A stretch of DNA of 64,000 nucleotides, from positions 1 to 64,000 of the forward strand of contig JADZCC010000010.1 in NCBI GenBank assembly GCA_020851785.1, given 5' to 3'. The position numbers and the translations under genes were made by a program. Positions within the stretch are counted from its first letter, which is position 1; the number at the start of each line of letters is the position of its first letter. Under the pieces are notes generated by a model. It had not been told where the DNA came from and made no database searches. It was given only the letters and a program-made list of their open reading frames with translations. Below are positions 1 through 8,218 of the stretch, piece after piece. Source of the DNA: Anaerolineales bacterium (GTDB lineage: Bacteria > Chloroflexota > Anaerolineae > Anaerolineales > Villigracilaceae).

Positions 1-122
1 CGTAAACGCGTGCATTCATCCTTGAAGTACTTGACCCCGACTGAGTTTGAGACCGCCTGGTTTTCCAAGCACAATCTTGATAGCCACGCGCCCCTTTAGT
101 GTTCAGTTTTATGGGTGCATTA
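1..122 (+). mobile_element. Right end of an IS3-family insertion sequence (transposase C-terminus, then IS terminus)
   Basis: Frame 1 from base 1 reads RKRVHSSLKYLTPTEFETAWFSKHNLDSHAPL* (stop 97-99), a typical IS3 OrfB/integrase-core C-terminus; followed by tgttcagttttatgggtgca, resembling an IS3-type terminus. Not in the ORF track because the start is outside the window. Confidence 0.85.
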
Positions 123-344
123 CAAGCTTGAATACTTTGTATTGCAATCTTCACATGCTGGAAATTGAAATTGATCAAATGCGAATTTCCTAAACTCTAA
201 ACTTGATGTTTTTGAGTTCCAAAGAGGTCCAAAGTCTGCCATACGATTAGAGTCGCCAGTGAACTCAATCAGCCACTTTGGGATTACATGCTCGTTGTTT
301 TTGTTTTTAGGCTTATTTCCACAAAATACGCAAAACTTTTCCAT
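120..344 (-). pseudogene. HNH endonuclease-like protein, 5' part only, interrupted by the IS end
   Basis: MEKFCVFCGNKPKNKNNEHVIPKWL...FPACEDCNTKYSSL*: CxxC, EHVIPKW and CxxCN motifs of HNH-like proteins; the frame stops at the junction with the IS terminus. Confidence 0.7.
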
Positions 345-428
345 TTTATATGATTTCTTTCACTTCATCAGCATTATTCACTTTTCTTTTACTGGCACAT
401 CATTTCTAGCCGCCATAATTATTAATTC

Positions 429-463
429 CTACTTCCTCAGCATCAACCGCGCCGCTCGGCGAA
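429..463 (-). pseudogene. Duplicated 3' end of the adjacent FAD-dependent oxidoreductase gene
   Basis: Reverse strand reads RRAARLMLRK*; the intact gene ends GRRAARLMLGK*. DNA ctacttcctcagcatcaaccgcgccgc matches ctacttccccagcatcaaccgcgccgc at 596-622. Confidence 0.75.
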
Positions 464-475
464 ACTTATATTACA

Positions 476-571
476 AGACCTGACAGGTCTTCATAGAAGT
501 TTGATTGAAAAATAAGTTGAGTATCAAAATCGTTTTGATTAACAATGACGAAAGTAAGACCTGTCAGGTCT
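476..571. repeat. Element bounded by two 15-bp palindromes
   Basis: AGACCTGACAGGTCT at 476-490 and AGACCTGTCAGGTCT at 557-571; each near-palindromic and exact reverse complements of one another. Confidence 0.8.
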
Positions 572-595
572 AAAACTTTACTTACCAATTACTTC

Positions 596-1876
596 CTACT
601 TCCCCAGCATCAACCGCGCCGCCCGTCGCCCAATCTCTACCGCGAAATTCGTGCCGCGATCCCACGGGTAGACCTGACTCATCGAAGCGAAGTACAGCCC
701 GTCAATTGGCGTTTGAATGGCAGGCACGTTTTTGGAATGATTGATCAGCGGAATCGGTTGCGCGTAATGGGTCTTGTGCACCCAAATCTTTTTAATCCAC
801 TCGCGCGAAAATTCGGGATTGAACTTTTGAAACGCGGGGATAAATTTTTCCAGCAATTCTTCGTCGCTCAACGAAAAATATTCGTGACCCACTTCCAGAT
901 AATCGCCCGCGTAGATGATGTGGTCGCCGCCAAAATGCTCGCTCGAAACGAAGTTGGTATGTTCCACCAGCGCCAAAAACGGATAACCCTCCTCTTTCGG
1001 CACGTTGAACCAGTAATAGCCTTCCTTTGAAATCGAATGTTTTAACGATAACGTCATCACCACCGCCCCCATGGATTTCAATTCCAGCAAGCCTTTCAAA
1101 TAATTTTCCGGGAGTTCCGGGCATAACTTGGTTAATAAATTCGGCGATGTGGTGACCAAAACCTGATCAAAAGATTCGCCGTCCACGCTCAACCTACCCG
1201 AAGCTTGATCCCGTTTAATCGACTTAATGCTTACGCCTAATCTAATCGCTACGCCCAAGGCTCGCAGTTTTTCCGCAAATAAATCTGAAAAATTTTGAAA
1301 GCCGCCTTCAAACGTCCCCAGCCGCGTGGAGCGGGCGTGCATTCGCGCCCAGAGCCAGGCCATGTTAATCTCTTTATAAAACGAAGCAAACTTGCCCACC
1401 AACAACGGGCGCCACATCTGCTCATAGACTTGTTTGCCCGCATATTTCAGCATCCACTCATGGGCGGTGACTTTTTCCAACGCCTTCCAATTCTTCGTCA
1501 GGCGCAGGTACAGCCCAACGAAGCCAAAGCGAATTTTGTTCAACCCAAAGCCCAGCCCGGGAAAACGAAGCGCATTGAGAATCGAATCAAAGGGATACCA
1601 TTTACCCTTATAAAGCATCACCGTCAATGGGCGCGGAAAGATGACTTTGTCTTCCAATCCCAGTTCACGAATCAAGCCCAGCATTTCGCTATCCGATTGA
1701 AACCAGTGATGATAAAACTTCTCAACCGACCAATCCCAATGTGGTTCTTTGAATCCGCTGGCTAGGCCGCCTACGTAGTTGGCCGCTTCAAAAATGGTCA
1801 CGTCATGCCCCGCTTTTTTTAAATCCCAGGCGGCCGCCATGCCGCCATATCCTGCTCCGATAATTGCAATCTTCAT
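596..1876 (-). CDS. NAD(P)/FAD-dependent oxidoreductase (amine oxidase / protoporphyrinogen oxidase-like)
   Basis: N-terminal MKIAIIGAGYGGMAAAWDLKKAGHDVTIFEA dinucleotide-binding motif; C-terminal FASMSQVYPWDRGTNFAVEIGRRAA. Confidence 0.9.
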   Translation of the reverse strand: MKIAIIGAGYGGMAAAWDLKKAGHDVTIFEAANYVGGLASGFKEPHWDWSVEKFYHHWFQSDSEMLGLIRELGLEDKVIFPRPLTVMLYKGKWYPFDSILNALRFPGLGFGLNKIRFGFVGLYLRLTKNWKALEKVTAHEWMLKYAGKQVYEQMWRPLLVGKFASFYKEINMAWLWARMHARSTRLGTFEGGFQNFSDLFAEKLRALGVAIRLGVSIKSIKRDQASGRLSVDGESFDQVLVTTSPNLLTKLCPELPENYLKGLLELKSMGAVVMTLSLKHSISKEGYYWFNVPKEEGYPFLALVEHTNFVSSEHFGGDHIIYAGDYLEVGHEYFSLSDEELLEKFIPAFQKFNPEFSREWIKKIWVHKTHYAQPIPLINHSKNVPAIQTPIDGLYFASMSQVYPWDRGTNFAVEIGRRAARLMLGK

Positions 1877-1896
1877 TGACGATCCTTAAGTTTATT

Positions 1897-2000
1897 TCTA
1901 GCGACCTGACAGTTTCTAAATTGGACGCGAATAATCATCTTTTTTTCTCAAAGCTATCCGCGTTTTCTGCGTCCTAAAAGAAACGTATCAGGTGGCCAGA
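1897..2000. repeat. MITE-like intergenic repeat, copy A (internally shortened)
   Basis: ctagcgacctgacagtttctaaattggacgcg ... tatccgcgttttctgcgtcctaaaagaaacgtatcaggtggccag; ends match copies at 9872-10118 and 39072-39220. Confidence 0.75.
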
Positions 2001-2001
2001 T

Positions 2002-2634
2002 TTATTTTTTCTTCTGCTCAAGCCGCACCGAAATGGATTTCAACTTGCCCCATTCCTGTTGAATGGCGTAAATCATGGCCAGGGCTTCCAGCCAGCGCGT
2101 TTCGCAAGCCGGGTTTTCCGCAAGTTTTTCAAACACTTGCGTGGCTTCCGCATCGGTGCGCCCTTCGCGCATATAGGCGAAGGCGGTTTGTTCCAGCGCG
2201 TTGATCCTGATCTTTTGCGATTGCGTGGTGGGCGGGCTGGCCTGCGCGGGCATTTTTTGGGCGAGGTCTTGAATCGCCGCTTCCAACTCTTCGATGATGA
2301 ACGGCTTGGCCAGATAGTGACGAATGCCCAACGCCTGCGCGGCGCTTTCAGTGACCGGGCTTTTCTCGCCGGAAATGAGGATGCAACCTGTTTGCGGATA
2401 CGCCTGCAGGATGTGCTTGAAAGCCGTCAGGCCGTCCATCTCCGGCATGTTCACGTCCATGATGACAATGTCCGGGCGTTGTTCCTTGACCATTTCAACG
2501 GCCTGTTTCCCGTTGGGGGCAATCGCGACTACTTCCACATGGTCAATCGCGGCCAGCATCAAACGGGTGTTGCGCCGCGTCTCTTGCACGTCGTCGGCAA
2601 TCAGAATGCGAAGTTTTTTATCCGTTGGACTCAT
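2002..2634 (-). CDS. Response regulator (CheY-like receiver plus C-terminal helical region)
   Basis: ILIADDVQETR, PDIVIMDVNMPEMDG phosphoacceptor region, ...LAKPF. Confidence 0.9.
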   Translation of the reverse strand: MSPTDKKLRILIADDVQETRRNTRLMLAAIDHVEVVAIAPNGKQAVEMVKEQRPDIVIMDVNMPEMDGLTAFKHILQAYPQTGCILISGEKSPVTESAAQALGIRHYLAKPFIIEELEAAIQDLAQKMPAQASPPTTQSQKIRINALEQTAFAYMREGRTDAEATQVFEKLAENPACETRWLEALAMIYAIQQEWGKLKSISVRLEQKKK

Positions 2635-2683
2635 GGTTCACGCGCCTCTTTCGCTAGGTTTTAAGTATAACCTCAAGCCGGAG

Positions 2684-3694
2684 CTATTCGGCGGTTTCGG
2701 CGCGAAGCGAATCGCTCCATTTGATTCCTTCGCGCGTCAGGTAATAGGCCCCCAACAAGGTGATCGGAAGCCAGAGGGCGACGTGCAGGGTCAACGTATA
2801 GCCCGCGGCGGTGGCCTGATCCACGCCATAGGCGCTGAGGACGGCGATGCCCGGCGCGTCGAACGTGCCAATATACCCGGGCGCAGAGGGAATCGTCGTG
2901 GCCAGGTTGACGATGCCATTCATCAACATCAACGCGAAGAAGGAGACGTTGAAATCGAAGGCGTGCATGACCAGCCAATACTTGCCCGTCTCCAACAGCC
3001 AGATGATGATTGAAGTGAGAAAGACCATCAACACGTTCAGCGGCGATCGAAGCGAAGCCAATCCATCCAGAAATTTGTGCAGGATTCCGCTGAGCTTTTC
3101 ATGGAAACGTTTTGGCGTGAGACGCGCGATCAGCCACGCGCCGAGGCGGATGCTTGTCTGCGGAAACATGGCCGCGAGGAGGAAGATTGCCAGCGCGCCC
3201 AGAAAGACTCCAGTCCCGATCAGGGCCACTTGCTGAATGTTGCCCACAAAGCCGGACGCGCCGGTAAGTTTCGCAAGCTCCGCAAGGTTGACGAAGATAA
3301 ACGAGAGCATCACCACGCCGTCGAAGATTCTTTCAACGATGATGGTGGCCAGCGAAGCGGAAACCGGCACGCCTTCTTTACGTTTGAGGATCACCGCCCG
3401 CAAAACTTCGCCCGCCCGCGCGGGATAAATATTGTTGCCCATATAACCAATGGTGACGATGGGAAACATCGTTTGGGTTGGAATTTCCTTGATGGGCTTA
3501 AGCAGGTAATGCCAGCGCCAGGCCCGCACCCACACGCCGAGGAAGTACACGCCAATCCCCGGAACCAGCCAGAGATAATTGGCTTTTTGCACCGTCCCCC
3601 AAAATTCGTTCAGTTTTAATCCGCGCAGGGAAAGCCAGATGAACAACACGCTAACCCCAAGGCCCAGCCAAAATTGCCATTTTTTGATTTGCAT
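2684..3694 (-). CDS. Lysylphosphatidylglycerol synthase TM-region / flippase-like integral membrane protein (UPF0104 type)
   Basis: Multi-TM protein with RAWRWHYLLKP, GYMGNNIYPARAGEVLRA and PSAPGYIGTFDA motifs; start reassigned to MQIKKWQFW. Confidence 0.85.
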   Translation of the reverse strand: MQIKKWQFWLGLGVSVLFIWLSLRGLKLNEFWGTVQKANYLWLVPGIGVYFLGVWVRAWRWHYLLKPIKEIPTQTMFPIVTIGYMGNNIYPARAGEVLRAVILKRKEGVPVSASLATIIVERIFDGVVMLSFIFVNLAELAKLTGASGFVGNIQQVALIGTGVFLGALAIFLLAAMFPQTSIRLGAWLIARLTPKRFHEKLSGILHKFLDGLASLRSPLNVLMVFLTSIIIWLLETGKYWLVMHAFDFNVSFFALMLMNGIVNLATTIPSAPGYIGTFDAPGIAVLSAYGVDQATAAGYTLTLHVALWLPITLLGAYYLTREGIKWSDSLRAETAE

Positions 3695-3761
3695 AGAAGG
3701 GGATTTTACTATGGGTTGCCGGATGGCTGTTTTTTTCAAGGTAAAATCTGCGGCAAACCCT

Positions 3762-4646
3762 ATGAAAAAATATTTTCCCACCATCCGAGATTACGCCCTA
3801 ATCGTCGTTTCCAGTTTAATTCAAGCCATCAGCTTGCGCCTGTTCTTCATCCCGGCCAACTTAGCTTCGGGCGGGGTGAGCGGCATCGCCCAATTGATCA
3901 ACTATTACACGGATTGGCCCATCGGTTTGATGGTGCTGATCGGCAACATCCCCTTGTTTTTGCTCGGCTGGCGCTTTTTGGGCGGGTACAAATTCGCCCT
4001 GCGGACAGCCGTGGCAATTGTCACCTATTCCATCTTCACCGATTTACTGTTGAAGATTCCATACTTTGTGGAATACGCTCAAATCTTGATCAACGATTTG
4101 AGCGGCGATATTTTCCTGAACTCATTGTACGGAGCCATCGTCAGCGGCGTGGGTTATGGCATGGTCTATCGCGCGCGCGGCACGAGCGGCGGCTCGGACA
4201 TTCTGGCGCGCATCCTCAACCATTGGCGCGGCGTTTCAATGACGCAAAGCTACCTAATGGTGGACTCGGCTGTGATTCTTTCGGCAGGGTTTATCTTCGG
4301 TTGGAAGGAAGCGCTCTACGCCCTGATTGCCTTATACGTCAGCGGATTGGTTTCTGAAACCGTGCTGGAAGGCGGAACCACCGTCCGCGCCGCGATGATC
4401 GTCACCTCCAAACCGGAAGAGATTTCAGCCCGCGTGATGGAGGAACTCCAACGCGGCGTCACCTATCTGGAGGGGCGCGGCGCATATACCGGCAATTCGC
4501 GCCCGGTTTTGTATTGCGTCGTCCCGCTGGCCGAAGTTTCTTCGCTCAAGGCCATCGTGCAGGGATGCGACCCGGAAGCCTTTTTGGTAATTGGCACGGC
4601 CCACGAAGCGCTGGGCGAAGGGTTTAAGCCGTTGAAGGGTAAATAG
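3762..4646 (+). CDS. YitT family membrane protein (DUF2179 C-terminal domain)
   Basis: ASGGVSGIAQLINYYTDWPIGLMVLIGNIPLFLLGWRFLGGYKF and GTSGGSDILARILN; start reassigned to MKKYFPTIRDYALI. Confidence 0.92.
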   Translation: MKKYFPTIRDYALIVVSSLIQAISLRLFFIPANLASGGVSGIAQLINYYTDWPIGLMVLIGNIPLFLLGWRFLGGYKFALRTAVAIVTYSIFTDLLLKIPYFVEYAQILINDLSGDIFLNSLYGAIVSGVGYGMVYRARGTSGGSDILARILNHWRGVSMTQSYLMVDSAVILSAGFIFGWKEALYALIALYVSGLVSETVLEGGTTVRAAMIVTSKPEEISARVMEELQRGVTYLEGRGAYTGNSRPVLYCVVPLAEVSSLKAIVQGCDPEAFLVIGTAHEALGEGFKPLKGK

Positions 4647-4703
4647 TTTGGAGTCAGGGAGCTTGCTCCCGCGAGCGCAAGAGCAAGCTCTTGCATTCCA
4701 AAA
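4647..4703. terminator. Tandem perfect hairpins between convergent genes (bidirectional terminator / REP-like)
   Basis: GGGAGCTTGCTCCC (4657-4670) and GCAAGAGCAAGCTCTTGC (4677-4694) flanked by tttggagt / attccaaa. Confidence 0.65.
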
Positions 4704-5606
4704 TTATTTTTTCTTCATATATCCCAACAGCCGCAACGTGTTCGGGTTGTTGCGCCAGTCTTTTTCCACCTTCACGCGCAATTCCAAAAACACTTTGCGC
4801 CCGCCCATTTCTTCAATTTGTTTGCGCGCGGCCGAACCGATGGATTTCAACATGCGCCCGCCTTCGCCAATCACAATCCCTTTTTGCGAGTCGCGTTCCA
4901 CCAAGAGCGTGGCGGCGATGTAGGCCATGCCGTTTTCGCGCTCCTTGAATTCATCCATCCGCACGGCCAAACTGTGCGGCACTTCGTCGCGCAGTTGAAG
5001 CAAACAAGCCTCGCGGATTAAATCGGCGGCGATTTCTTTTTCATACAAATCGGTGATTTGATCTTCAGGATATTCCGCCGCTCTCTGCGGGAGAAGTTGA
5101 ATCAGTTTCTCGATCAGTTCGCCCAGCCCAAGCCTTTTGCTCGCGGAAATGTTCAGCAGGGTCGGCGCGTTGGCCAACTGTTGGTATTCGCTTTCACGCG
5201 CAGACAATTCATCAGCGGGGAGGATGTCAGTTTTGTTTAACGCCAGCGCCAGCGGAGTCCGGCGCGTAGCGCTCTTGAGTAAATCTGCGATGGACTGGTC
5301 TTCATCGGTTGGCGCGGAAGACGCATCCACCAGCCAGAGGATTAAATCCACGCCTTCGAGCGCTTCCTGCGCTTCCTGATTGAGGAACTCGCCAAGTTTG
5401 TGTTTGGATTTATGCAAACCGGGCGTATCCACAAAAATAATTTGCGCGTTGGGCAAAGTGAGGATGCCGCGTTGTTGTACGCGCGTGGTTTGCGGGCGCG
5501 GCGAAACGGCCGCAACCTTTTGACCGAGCAAGGCGTTCAACAATGTGGACTTGCCCACATTGGGCTTGCCGACGATGGCCACAAAACCGGATTTGTGTTC
5601 GCTCAT
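4704..5606 (-). CDS. era: GTPase Era
   Basis: GFVAIVGKPNVGKSTLLNALLGQKVAAVSPRPQTTR, DTPG, NKTD; KH-domain VEKDWRNNPNTLRLLGY. Start reassigned from 5843 to MSEHKSG. Confidence 0.97.
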   Translation of the reverse strand: MSEHKSGFVAIVGKPNVGKSTLLNALLGQKVAAVSPRPQTTRVQQRGILTLPNAQIIFVDTPGLHKSKHKLGEFLNQEAQEALEGVDLILWLVDASSAPTDEDQSIADLLKSATRRTPLALALNKTDILPADELSARESEYQQLANAPTLLNISASKRLGLGELIEKLIQLLPQRAAEYPEDQITDLYEKEIAADLIREACLLQLRDEVPHSLAVRMDEFKERENGMAYIAATLLVERDSQKGIVIGEGGRMLKSIGSAARKQIEEMGGRKVFLELRVKVEKDWRNNPNTLRLLGYMKKK

Positions 5607-6478
5607 GCTGGCTTTTCTCCCCAATTGGCAATGGCCAAACTGCCGACGATGAGGATGGCGCCGACGATGATTTGCCAGGTCACGGCTTCGCCGAGGAAGA
5701 CGGCCCCAAGCGTTACGCCGCTTAACGGAAATAAATAAGTGACCATGGTGGCGCGGGTGGGGCCGATTTCGTGCATGAGATAAAACATGATCAGAAAGGC
5801 CACGCCAGAGCCGAGGATGCCCAACCATAACAACGCAATCCACGTCATGGGCAGGCTGGGGATTTTGAGCGGCGCTTCAATGATGGCCGCGGAAACGCCC
5901 ATCACCACTGTGGAGGAGGCCAGCGGCCCCATGCTCCGCATGATTCCGGCGGTGTCTTTTGTGAACAGGCGCGTGTAAACGGAACTTCCCGCATAGAAAA
6001 CGCAGGCGAGGATGACGGCCAACTGACCCCAAACCGAGCCCGCCGAAGAGCCGACGTCTTCGCTAAGCAAGACCACCACGCCCGCAAAACCCACCAGCAA
6101 ACCCAAAACTTTTGGCAGGCTCATCTTGTCGTCATCCAACATGAAGTGGGCGATCAAGATGGTGAAGAGCGGCACGGTCGCGTCCAAAATGGAAGCGACG
6201 CCGGAGTCGATGGATTTTTGTCCCCAGGTGATTAATGCGAACGGGATGGCGATGTTGGTCAACCCCAGGATAATGAGCGGAGTCCACTCTGCGCGGGTGC
6301 GCGGGATGGGAATCTTTTGGAGAAAGACCACGACCAGCCCAAATAAAAAGCCGAAAAAGACGCGAAAGGCCACCAGGGTAAACGGGGCCACTTCGCGCAG
6401 GCCAATTTCGATCCACATAAAAGACGAGCCCCAAATGAGGCCCAGCAGGATAAAAAGAATCCAGTGTTTTGTTTTCAA
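5603..6478 (-). CDS. EamA/DMT family transporter
   Basis: Ten hydrophobic helices; LIWGSSFMWIEIGLREVAPFTLVAFR; overlaps era start by 4 nt. Confidence 0.9.
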   Translation of the reverse strand: MKTKHWILFILLGLIWGSSFMWIEIGLREVAPFTLVAFRVFFGFLFGLVVVFLQKIPIPRTRAEWTPLIILGLTNIAIPFALITWGQKSIDSGVASILDATVPLFTILIAHFMLDDDKMSLPKVLGLLVGFAGVVVLLSEDVGSSAGSVWGQLAVILACVFYAGSSVYTRLFTKDTAGIMRSMGPLASSTVVMGVSAAIIEAPLKIPSLPMTWIALLWLGILGSGVAFLIMFYLMHEIGPTRATMVTYLFPLSGVTLGAVFLGEAVTWQIIVGAILIVGSLAIANWGEKPA

Positions 6479-6550
6479 GAATGCTCCTTGTGCAACTCTG
6501 TGAAATCTAAAAGTTCGCCTTACGCAGTTTTGCGAAGATTTGTAAATTCT

Positions 6551-6617
6551 CCCTCACCCTAACCCTTCTACCCTTTCGGGCACACGTCCCAAAAGGAGAA
6601 GGGCAGGGGATGAGGGC
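6551..6617. repeat. Intergenic inverted repeat CCCTCACCCTAACCCTTCT...AGAAGGGCAGGGGATGAGGG
   Basis: Arms imperfectly complementary across 67 bp; related arm sequence at 44896-44968. Confidence 0.7.
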
Positions 6618-6790
6618 GCGTAAAGTGAGTTAAAAAGAAAAGATGTTCTGTTTACGAAAGTATAACACCGAGTGGATTGAGTTATAAGCCATAACTTTCC
6701 AGCAAAATTTTCTAAAAATAGGCCCAGTTTTGGGGAGCTTGAGCCGAAAATTGAAATAAATCAAGTTCGTTATTCATAAATTCAAAAAGC

Positions 6791-6842
6791 TTATTGATTT
6801 TATAAATAAATTACTTGACAAAATCAATAAAATCTGTAAAAT
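6791..6842 (+). promoter_or_regulatory. Promoter with overlapping inverted-repeat operator upstream of MFS gene
   Basis: TTGACA (6815-6820), 16-bp spacer, TAAAAT (6837-6842); perfect 11-bp inverted repeat TTATTGATTTT (6791-6801) / AAAATCAATAA (6820-6830). Confidence 0.6.
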
Positions 6843-6905
6843 TGTTTGTAAATACATTCAAGAAACTAAATTATCTTTACAAAACCCTTGAATTACGGAG
6901 CATAT

Positions 6906-8165
6906 ATGGAAAACTCAAATTCACATTGGGCAAGGCGTTTCTACACCCTCTGGAGCGGGCAGGCTTTATCCCTGCTTGGCAGTCAGTTGGTGCAATTTGC
7001 CATCATTTGGTATCTCACCGAGAAGACGCAATCGGCCACCACCCTGGCCATCGCCTCGATGATGGGTTTACTGCCTCAGGTATTGCTCTCCCCCTTCATC
7101 GGCACATGGGTGGATCGGGGCAATCGGCGTTTGATCATGATCGTTTCCGATTCCATCGTCGCGCTGGCCACCGCCGCCCTCGCCATTTTATTTATGGCAG
7201 GCATTGTCCAGGTTTGGCATATCTATATCGTTTTGCTCATTCGCGCCGTGGCTGGCGGTTTTCATCAGTCCGCGTTTGGGGCTTCGGTGGTTTTGCTCGT
7301 GCCAAAAGACGAACTCGCCCGCGTGCAAGGCTTTAATCAGGCTCTAAATGGCGGCATGAACATTATCTCCGCGCCGTTGGGGGCATACCTGCTGGCCATT
7401 TTGCCCATGCAGGGCATCCTCGCCGTGGATTTTGCGACCGCCCTCATTGCCGTCACCATCGTTTTTCTGACGCAAATTCCACAGCCGGAGAAAAGCGCCA
7501 GCGCCGCCTCAGCCAGCTTCTGGCAGGATTTCAAAGCTGGATATCGTTACATCATCGCCTGGCGCGGGCTGGTCATCCTGCTTTTGCTGGCGATGGTGAT
7601 CAACTTCTTCTTCAGCGCCACTGAACCGCTGACTCCGCTCCTGATTACGAAGCATTTCAACGGCAACGCTTCGCAACTCGCCTTATGGCTGTCTCTGTTT
7701 TCTGTGGGTATGCTCCTCGGCGGACTCATCCTCGGCGTGTGGGGCGGTTTCAAGAAAAAGATGATCACCGTTTTGGCTGGTTTAATCCTCATGGGAATCT
7801 GCACGTCGGGAATTGGCGTGATCCCATCCAATTTATTTACGGTTGGTTTAATCGTCAATGTCGCCTTCGGGGTTTTACTTCCAATTGTCAACGGATCGCT
7901 TGGCGCGATTTTACAATCCAGCGTGACCCCTGAAATGCAAGGCCGAGTCTTTGCGTTTATGCAGAGCATTGCCATGCTGGTTTCGCCGCTGGCCTTAATC
8001 ATCGCCGGGCCGTTTGCAGACCGTTTTGGCATTCAGCCGTGGTTTATCCTGACGGGCGTTATCTGCCTCTTGCTGGGAATCGTCGGTTTCTTCTTCCCCG
8101 AGGTGATGAGCATGGAAGCGAAAGCGCAGGAAAACGAGATTAGCGCTGTTATCCAACCCTCTTAA
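6906..8165 (+). CDS. MFS transporter (macrolide efflux-like)
   Basis: MENSNSHWARRFYTLWSGQALSLLGSQLVQFAIIWYLTEKT..., 12-TM pattern, WVDRGNRR. Confidence 0.9.
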   Translation: MENSNSHWARRFYTLWSGQALSLLGSQLVQFAIIWYLTEKTQSATTLAIASMMGLLPQVLLSPFIGTWVDRGNRRLIMIVSDSIVALATAALAILFMAGIVQVWHIYIVLLIRAVAGGFHQSAFGASVVLLVPKDELARVQGFNQALNGGMNIISAPLGAYLLAILPMQGILAVDFATALIAVTIVFLTQIPQPEKSASAASASFWQDFKAGYRYIIAWRGLVILLLLAMVINFFFSATEPLTPLLITKHFNGNASQLALWLSLFSVGMLLGGLILGVWGGFKKKMITVLAGLILMGICTSGIGVIPSNLFTVGLIVNVAFGVLLPIVNGSLGAILQSSVTPEMQGRVFAFMQSIAMLVSPLALIIAGPFADRFGIQPWFILTGVICLLLGIVGFFFPEVMSMEAKAQENEISAVIQPS

Positions 8166-8176
8166 TTAGACGCTGG

Positions 8177-8212
8177 ACAACAGACCGCAGACGATGGTCA
8201 GCGGTCTGTTGT
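8177..8212. terminator. Bidirectional hairpin terminator
   Basis: acaacagaccgc ... gcggtctgttgt perfect 12-bp stem between convergent genes. Confidence 0.75.
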
Positions 8213-8218
8213 CTACGG

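Noticed and set aside
545-1030. 161-aa ORF on + strand
   Set aside because: Antisense to the oxidoreductase gene.
2059-3619. Several + strand ORFs (2059-2664, 2324-3013, 3077-3619)
   Set aside because: Antisense to a response regulator and a flippase-like gene; no recognisable domains.
3674-4357. 227-aa ORF overlapping yitT-like gene in another frame
   Set aside because: His/Arg-rich out-of-frame translation of the YitT family gene.
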